A stretch of DNA of 64,000 bases from Mumia flava. Its GTDB lineage: Bacteria > Actinomycetota > Actinomycetes > Propionibacteriales > Nocardioidaceae. Shown piece after piece: positions 59,635 through 64,000 of this stretch. The stretch spans positions 2,046,001 to 2,110,000 of the forward strand of contig NZ_PGEZ01000001.1 in assembly GCF_002797495.1 (NCBI RefSeq), read 5' to 3'. How positions within the stretch are numbered: position 1 is the first letter of the stretch; each line of letters opens with the position of its first letter. The notes under the pieces are model-generated. The model worked only from the letters and a program-made list of their open reading frames with translations, did not search any database and was not told the origin of the DNA. Both the position numbers and the translations under genes were made by a program.

Positions 59635-59967
59635 TCAGCCGCGGTCGGGCGCGGTCTCGGCGAGCGCGGCGGCGGCGCGGTCCGCGGCGATGCGACGGTG
59701 GCGCCACCCGACGGCGACCAGGCCGGCGGCGGCCAGCCAGAGCCACCAGTTCGACGCGCCCTGGGTCGCCTCGTAGACCGCGATCCCGGCGACGACGAGC
59801 GCCAGCACCGGGAACGGCAGGCTCGGCGCGCGCTCGACCATCTGCTCGAGCCTCGCCTCCCGTCCCTCGCGCGCCTCCTCCGACGCATCGGCGGGCAGCG
59901 GTCGCAGCAGGTGCTCGGTGAGCCAGATCGACCCGAGGGCGACGAGGCAGATGGCGGCGGGAATCAC
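59635..59967 (-). CDS. Small membrane protein of unknown function
   Basis: 110 residues from GTG 59967. Hydrophobic helices at 3-20, 53-68 and 73-89, with a charged helical segment between (ASEEAREGREARLEQMVERA) and a basic WRHRRIAADR tail. No family recognised. TATCCT (minus, 59980-59975) lies seven bases before the start. Upstream partner of the metallophosphoesterase. Confidence 0.65.
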   Translation of the reverse strand: MIPAAICLVALGSIWLTEHLLRPLPADASEEAREGREARLEQMVERAPSLPFPVLALVVAGIAVYEATQGASNWWLWLAAAGLVAVGWRHRRIAADRAAAALAETAPDRG

Positions 59968-60030
59968 GACCGCGAGGATACGGGACCGGCCTGGGAAGCG
60001 GCTGGGAAACGCCGAGGAGGATGCGCGGGG

Positions 60031-60891
60031 TCAGGCGTAGCGCTGGACGAACCCGAGGGCCAGGTCGGCGACGTCACGCCACCCGTCGTCGATGGTCAGC
60101 GAATGGCCCCGGTCGGGCACCTCGACGATCTCGGTGACGGCGTGCTCGTTGCGCTTCTGCTTGCCGAACGCCGCGTTCGTCAGTGCCCACGGCACGGTGT
60201 GGTCCTTCTCCCCGGACAGCAGGAGCAGCGGTCCACGCCCGGCGGCCTTCGTCCTGACCTTCGTCTCCGACCACGGGTTCAGGTTCGACGTCGAGGCCTG
60301 GAACAGCGGCTGGCCGGGCGCGGGGACGGCGAACTCGTCGTACAGGCGGTGCGCCTCGTCCTCCGAGACCGCGTTGGCGAAGCCGTACCGGAACTGCTCG
60401 TACGTCAGCGGTACGGCGCGGCGGTAGTTCAACGGGTTCTTCACGGCCACGCTCGCAACCCGCAGGGCGGAGAACGGGAGAGGGAGCACGCCGTGGAACG
60501 GGGCCGGGTCGATCGCGACGGTCGCGACCGAGAGGCCGCGACCCGCGAGGATCTGGGCGAGCAGACCGCCGAAGGAGTGGCCGACGACGGCCGGGGTGCG
60601 CTCGAGGGTGCCGATCAGGCCGGCGTAGTGGTCGGCCACGTCACCGACGCTCTTGCGGGCGAACACCTCGGGGTTCGCGCCTGCCTCCTCCACCGTGTCC
60701 GGGTCGTCGGGCCAGCCCGGGGCGATCGCGGCGTAGCCGGCGTCCTCGAACAGCTCGACCCAGCGGTCCCAGCTCGTCGGCAGCAGCCAGAGTCCGTGGA
60801 CGAACACGACCGGCTGCCGGCCGGAGGCGTTCGCGGCGGCGACGAGCGCTGCGTCGCGGTCGGCTGGGGAGACATCAGGGATCTCGGTCAT
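60031..60891 (-). CDS. Alpha/beta hydrolase
   Basis: 286 residues from ATG 60891. VVFVHGLWLLPTSWDRW oxyanion region, nucleophile Ser106 in VVGHSFGGLLAQ, acid in LLLSGEKDHTVPWALTNAAF and base in VPDRGHSLTID. No signal peptide. Similar proteins are common in actinobacterial genomes as uncharacterised hydrolases. A longer open frame runs upstream but is the reverse of the neighbouring hydrolase region; the fold starts at this ATG. Confidence 0.87.
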   Translation of the reverse strand: MTEIPDVSPADRDAALVAAANASGRQPVVFVHGLWLLPTSWDRWVELFEDAGYAAIAPGWPDDPDTVEEAGANPEVFARKSVGDVADHYAGLIGTLERTPAVVGHSFGGLLAQILAGRGLSVATVAIDPAPFHGVLPLPFSALRVASVAVKNPLNYRRAVPLTYEQFRYGFANAVSEDEAHRLYDEFAVPAPGQPLFQASTSNLNPWSETKVRTKAAGRGPLLLLSGEKDHTVPWALTNAAFGKQKRNEHAVTEIVEVPDRGHSLTIDDGWRDVADLALGFVQRYA

Positions 60892-60992
60892 CGGAGTGCT
60901 CCTCGGGATCGTGGCGACCAGGTCGTCGGCACCCCGCGACGGAGCGTCAGCAGAATCGTAGGACCGCCGCGGCGGGTCCGCTCGATCGTTGC

Positions 60993-61862
60993 TCAGGCGG
61001 TCGCAGCCGGCTCGGCGGTCGTGATCCGGGGGAGGAGCAGCGACTCCCACAGCACCGCGTGGTCCCGGTGGAAGAACCCGTGGTGGCCGATCCGCTGGAG
61101 GCCGTGGGCGGTCGGCTCGACCCGCAGCACCTCGGTCTCCGCACCCGAGTAGCGGCCGGCGAGGTCGCGCATGCTCGCTTCTCCGAGCAGCTCGTCGTCG
61201 GCGATCACCAGGGACGACACCGGTGTGGTGACCTCCGCGTACCGGGCGGTGAGCTCCGGCCTCCGCCCCCAGAGGTAGTCGCGGTGCAGGCACCACGACG
61301 CCCACTCCCGCATCACGTCGGGCGGCAGGTCGCCGATGATCCCGAAGCGCCGACCCGGGAAGTAGCCGGTGAGTCGGATCGCCACCGGTGCGAGGGCGGC
61401 CCACAGCACCGGCGCGACGAACCGGCTCCGACCGACGCCGTAGCGCCAGTGGCCGCTGCCGGCCGCGACCAGGACGAGCCGTGCGAAACGCGTGTGGTCC
61501 GCAAGACCGAACGCCTGGCCGCCGAGGCTGTGCCCGAGCCAGGTGACGGGGAGGCCCTCGGCCCGGTCCAGGGCGTACGAGCCGGCGGCGGCCGCGTCCC
61601 GCAACCAGCGGGTCGTGTCGGCCTCGACGTCGCGCAGGTGGCCGGTCGCGGAGGCGCCGTAGCCGCGGTAGTCGAACAGCAGCACGGCGATCCCGCGGTC
61701 GCGGAGCCAGGCGGCCATCGGTCGGTAGTACGCCGCCGGCGTTGCCATCGCCGGTGCGACGACGAGCACTCCACGGCGGCGGCCGCGCGGCTCGAGCCAC
61801 TCGCCGGACAGCTCGCTCCCGTCGTCGGTCGGGATCCGGACCGCGTTTAGAACAGTCGTCAT
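60993..61862 (-). CDS. Alpha/beta hydrolase (serine aminopeptidase-like, YheT/BEM46 relative)
   Basis: 289 residues from ATG 61862 (GTG 61871 is also in frame). VLVVAPAMATPAAYYRPMAA, DYRGYGAS, nucleophile Ser112 in WLGHSLGGQAFG, SSLVIADDELLGEASMRDLA and HHGFFHRDH toward the end. It belongs to the group often annotated as alpha/beta fold hydrolase YbaC-like. Divergent from a TetR gene across 53 bases containing a dyad; the regulator very likely controls it. Confidence 0.87.
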   Translation of the reverse strand: MTTVLNAVRIPTDDGSELSGEWLEPRGRRRGVLVVAPAMATPAAYYRPMAAWLRDRGIAVLLFDYRGYGASATGHLRDVEADTTRWLRDAAAAGSYALDRAEGLPVTWLGHSLGGQAFGLADHTRFARLVLVAAGSGHWRYGVGRSRFVAPVLWAALAPVAIRLTGYFPGRRFGIIGDLPPDVMREWASWCLHRDYLWGRRPELTARYAEVTTPVSSLVIADDELLGEASMRDLAGRYSGAETEVLRVEPTAHGLQRIGHHGFFHRDHAVLWESLLLPRITTAEPAATA

Positions 61863-61897
61863 AGTCAGCACGATGACTTATGACGGACGTCATAGTC
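61858..61897. promoter_or_regulatory. Operator cluster between hydrolase and TetR gene
   Basis: TATGAC-GGAC-GTCATA (61879-61894) is a perfect 6-bp dyad. GTCATAGTC occurs twice as a direct repeat, 61858-61866 (covering the hydrolase start codon) and 61889-61897. The TetR gene -10 is TAGCAT (61904-61909), six bases before ATG 61916, so the dyad covers its -35 region. Confidence 0.65.
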
Positions 61898-61915
61898 AAG
61901 GGGTAGCATCGGACC

Positions 61916-62476
61916 ATGGCCGATGACCCCAGGACACGGATGGTCGCCGGTGCCGCGTCCCTGATCGGGATGCGCGGCGTCGGCGCGACGAGCGTGCGCG
62001 AGCTGGCCCGGTTCACCGGCGCGCCGCTCGGCTCGACCTACCACTACTTCCCAGGAGGCAAGGACCAGCTCGTCGACGAGGCGCTCGCCTGGGTCTGCGT
62101 GCGGACCGAGCGGCTGATCGCGTCGTGCGACGACGCCGTCGCTGCCCTCGACGCGTTCGTCGCGAGCTGGCGGCGCCTGCTGGAGGAGACCGACTACCGG
62201 GCGAGCTGCCCGGTTCTCGCGGTCGCGGCCGAGGAGCCGGGGCGCGGTGACGACCCGCCGCCGTCGACGGCCGTCTTCCAGCGCTGGCACACCTTGATCG
62301 TCGACACGCTGCGCCGCGACGGCGTCGCTCCGGAGCAGGCGGACGCGCTCGCGTGGACCGTGCTCGCCTCCGTCGAGGGGGCGGTGGTGCTCGCGCGCAG
62401 CCAGCGCAGCGCGGCGCCGCTGGACGCCGTGGCCGGCACGCTGCGCTCCCTGGTCGCCGCGGCCGTCGAGCGCTGA
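61916..62476 (+). CDS. TetR-family regulator, LmrA/YxaF type
   Basis: 186 residues. HTH: MVAGAASLIGMRGVGATSVR, ELARFTGAPLGSTYHYFPGG, KDQLVDEALAWV. The C-terminal motif DYRASCPVLAVAAEEPG is that of the LmrA/YxaF branch. Members bind drugs or flavonoids and repress adjacent pumps or hydrolases. Divergent from the alpha/beta hydrolase; leaderless promoter with overlapping dyad. Confidence 0.9.
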   Translation: MADDPRTRMVAGAASLIGMRGVGATSVRELARFTGAPLGSTYHYFPGGKDQLVDEALAWVCVRTERLIASCDDAVAALDAFVASWRRLLEETDYRASCPVLAVAAEEPGRGDDPPPSTAVFQRWHTLIVDTLRRDGVAPEQADALAWTVLASVEGAVVLARSQRSAAPLDAVAGTLRSLVAAAVER

Positions 62477-62596
62477 CCCCGCCCGGGCACATCCGCACGG
62501 TGAGCGCCGCTTTCTCATCAGCATTCGAAAGTGATGGCGCCTTGTTCAAGCGATGCGGCCAGTGCTTCCACCAGGGGCTCGCCATTTTCTAATCTC

Positions 62597-62626
62597 TTGT
62601 AAAAACAGGCGTCTTCGCGTTACGGT
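62597..62626 (+). promoter_or_regulatory. Promoter of the acyl-CoA dehydrogenase-thiolase operon
   Basis: TTGTAA (62597-62602), 18-bp spacer, TACGGT (62621-62626), about 50 nt before ATG 62676. It lies in an AT-richer patch (62505-62620) that stands out from the surroundings and may hold further control sites; no clear dyad was found. Confidence 0.45.
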
Positions 62627-62675
62627 CTTCTCACCGGCCTCCGTGCGAGGCGACGACCACGAGGAGGCCACGCCG

Positions 62676-63824
62676 ATGAGCACCCGCACGCTGTACGACG
62701 CCGAGCACGAGGCATTCCGCGAGACGGTGCGCGCGTTCGTGGAGAAGAACGTCGTACCCAACGCCGATCGCTGGGAGGCCGAGGAGAAGGTCGACCGCGA
62801 GCTCTTCACCGCGGCGGCGGGCGACGGCATCCTGGGGTTCTCGATCCCCGAGGAGTTCGGCGGGGGCGGCGTCGACGACTTCCGGTTCAACGCCGTGATG
62901 CTCGAGGAGCTCGGCCGCAACCCGGTCAGCAGCGGCATGGGCTGCGTCGCCCTGCAGAACGACATCGTCTTCCCCTACTTCACCGACCTCACCAACGACG
63001 AGCAGAAGCGGCGCTGGCTGCCCGGCATCGCCCGCGGCGAGCTCGTCACCGCGATCGCGATGACCGAGCCGGGCACGGGCTCGGACCTCTCCGGCATCCG
63101 CACCCGCGCGGTGCGTGACGGCGACGACTACGTCGTCAACGGTGCCAAGACGTTCATCTCCAACGGGCAGAACGCCGACCTCGTCGCGGTCGCGGTGCGC
63201 ACCGGCGACGACCCGCACCGCGGTCTGAGCCTGCTGGTCGTCGAGGAGGGCATGCCCGGTTTCACGCGAGGGCGCAACCTCGAGAAGATCGGGCTGCACG
63301 CCCAGGACACCAGCGAGCTGTCGTTCACCGACGTGCGCGTCCCGGCAGCGAACCTCCTCGGCGACGAGGGCGCCGGCTTCCTCGGCCTGGTGCGCAACCT
63401 CCCGCAGGAGCGGCTCTCCATCGCGGTCGGCTCCGTCGCGGCGGCGGAGGGCACCTTCGAGCGCACCCTGGAGTACGTCAAGGAGCGTACGGCGTTCGGG
63501 AAGCCGATCGGCTCCTTCCAGAACTCTCGCTTCGTGATGGCCGAGATCGCCACGCAGCTCCAGGTCAGCCGTGTCTACATCGACGAGATGGTCCGCAAGC
63601 ACCTCGACGGCGCCCTCACCCCGGAGGAGGCCGCCGCGGCGAAGTGGTGGTGCACCGAGCAGCACGTCGAGATCGTCAACCGCTGCCTCCAGCTGCACGG
63701 CGGGTACGGATACATGCGCGAGTACCGCGTCGCCCGCGACTACGAGGACGCGCGGATCACCACGATCTACGGCGGCACGACCGAGATCATGAAGGAGATC
63801 GTCGGCCGCGGCCTGGGCCTCTAG
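62676..63824 (+). CDS. Acyl-CoA dehydrogenase
   Basis: 382 residues from ATG 62676 with GAGGAGG upstream. FAD and substrate motifs: [18 protein letters not shown] (127-144), [17 protein letters not shown], and the C-terminal [20 protein letters not shown] then [11 protein letters not shown]. The MCAD-type glutamate of YEGT is Gly here, while NLPQERL supplies Glu245 at the position used by long-chain dehydrogenases (LCAD). So a long-chain-type active site is likely. It introduces the alpha-beta double bond in beta-oxidation. A thiolase gene follows after 66 bases. Confidence 0.92.
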   Translation: MSTRTLYDAEHEAFRETVRAFVEKNVVPNADRWEAEEKVDRELFTAAAGDGILGFSIPEEFGGGGVDDFRFNAVMLEELGRNPVSSGMGCVALQNDIVFPYFTDLTNDEQKRRWLPGIARGELVTAIAMTEPGTGSDLSGIRTRAVRDGDDYVVNGAKTFISNGQNADLVAVAVRTGDDPHRGLSLLVVEEGMPGFTRGRNLEKIGLHAQDTSELSFTDVRVPAANLLGDEGAGFLGLVRNLPQERLSIAVGSVAAAEGTFERTLEYVKERTAFGKPIGSFQNSRFVMAEIATQLQVSRVYIDEMVRKHLDGALTPEEAAAAKWWCTEQHVEIVNRCLQLHGGYGYMREYRVARDYEDARITTIYGGTTEIMKEIVGRGLGL

Positions 63825-63890
63825 CGCCTGCACCCCACACCCCACCGGACCCGGCTCCGCGAGCCCGGGGCCCCTGACTGCGGAGGACCC

Positions 63891-64000
63891 ATGCCCGACA
63901 CGGCGTACATCTACGACGCACTGCGCACACCACGTGGCAAGAACCGCGGCGGAGCGCTGCACGGGACCAAGCCCGTCGACCTCGTCGTCGGACTGCTCGA
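63891..64000 (+). CDS. Thiolase (acetyl-CoA acyltransferase), N-terminal part, cut by window edge
   Basis: The first 36 residues (from MPDTAYIYDALRTPRGK through GTKPVDLVVGLL) are the typical start of FadA-like thiolases; the catalytic cysteines lie beyond the window. GGAGGA (63882-63887) precedes ATG 63891. It follows the acyl-CoA dehydrogenase, so it should complete beta-oxidation by cleaving 3-ketoacyl-CoA. Confidence 0.85.
   Translation, partial: MPDTAYIYDALRTPRGKNRGGALHGTKPVDLVVGLL

Noticed and set aside
58924-61152. 742-residue open frame on the plus strand
   Set aside because: Antisense to four well-supported genes (phosphoesterase, small membrane protein, two hydrolases).
60892-62016. 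Upstream extension of the hydrolase at 60031
   Set aside because: The extension reads the neighbouring hydrolase gene out of frame; the fold starts at ATG 60891.
1-64000. tRNA, rRNA, insertion sequences, integrase or prophage genes
   Set aside because: No cloverleaf-like or rRNA sequence, transposase motif or att-like direct repeat was recognised by eye; a dedicated RNA search would be decisive.

Overview
The window is about 64 kb of very GC-rich DNA. Genes are densely packed on both strands, often in ATGA/GTGA-overlapping pairs, with many GTG starts and strong G/C third-position bias. Gene content points to a free-living actinobacterium, plausibly of the Nocardioidaceae (Nocardioides/Aeromicrobium/Mumia type): an AlkB-rubredoxin fusion, an ECF42-type sigma factor with a YCII partner, DUF2630, DUF2254, CHAD, a deazaflavin-type reductase and an LPXTG surface protein. 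That placement is inference. I see no rRNA, tRNA, CRISPR array, transposase, integrase or phage gene, and no gene-free stretch over 300 bases. This looks like chromosomal accessory metabolism rather than a mobile island.

Layout. 1-5.4 kb: truncated AraC regulator, divergent flavin oxidoreductase/beta-propeller/SemiSWEET-like operon, DUF1772 protein, NAD(P)-binding protein, second AraC regulator. 5.4-8.5 kb: alpha/beta hydrolase, then ArsR-SRPBCC-RibD-like operon behind a palindromic operator, and a small conserved protein whose start lies in a 19-bp-arm palindrome. 8.5-15 kb: RibD-like protein, membrane serine hydrolase with lipase-like hydrolase and divergent TetR, tautomerase-YHS protein with TPR partner and divergent XRE regulator, vapBC-like pair. 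15-25.5 kb: VOC, TspO-like, YjbR, hydrolase and RibD-like genes, MFS exporter, ECF42/YCII pair, LysR with divergent tartrate/D-malate dehydrogenase. 25.5-30.3 kb: arylsulfotransferase lipoprotein with short immunity-like gene, secreted SGNH lipase behind a CRP-like site, AlkB-rubredoxin alkane hydroxylase. 30-40.5 kb: AraC regulator, DUF2254 and DUF1254/1214 proteins, GAP and LysE exporters, MarR-MFS operon, TSUP and PAP2 genes. 40.6-46 kb: betB-betA-betT choline uptake and glycine-betaine synthesis operon. 46-52 kb: fatty-acid desaturase, VOC, phosphatase, hydrolases, PCD-VOC fusion, CHAD protein. 52-64 kb: secreted carboxylesterase, three TetR genes, LPXTG protein, thioesterase, PrmC-like/ASCH fusion, GNAT, metallophosphoesterase, two hydrolases, and a beta-oxidation pair (acyl-CoA dehydrogenase, thiolase) running off the right edge.

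How it fits together. Three themes recur. First, hydrophobic-substrate catabolism: alkane hydroxylation, many esterases, thioesterase, acyl-CoA dehydrogenase, thiolase, desaturase. Second, osmoprotection by the bet operon. Third, small sensor-regulator cassettes, each a one-component regulator next to an enzyme or pump with a visible palindromic operator.

The most striking non-coding regularity is promoter architecture. At least a dozen genes have a TAnnnT (or CAnnnT) -10 hexamer ending 6-8 nt before an ATG/GTG, implying widespread leaderless transcription. The most unusual single elements are the 45-bp palindrome over the start of the small gene at 8295 and a nested palindromic, REP-like element at 38142-38201 that supplies the stop codon of an MFS pump. 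I do not claim a wholly new multi-gene system. The best candidates for undescribed biology are those elements, the fused proteins (PrmC-ASCH, PCD-VOC, tautomerase-YHS) and the headless VapB.
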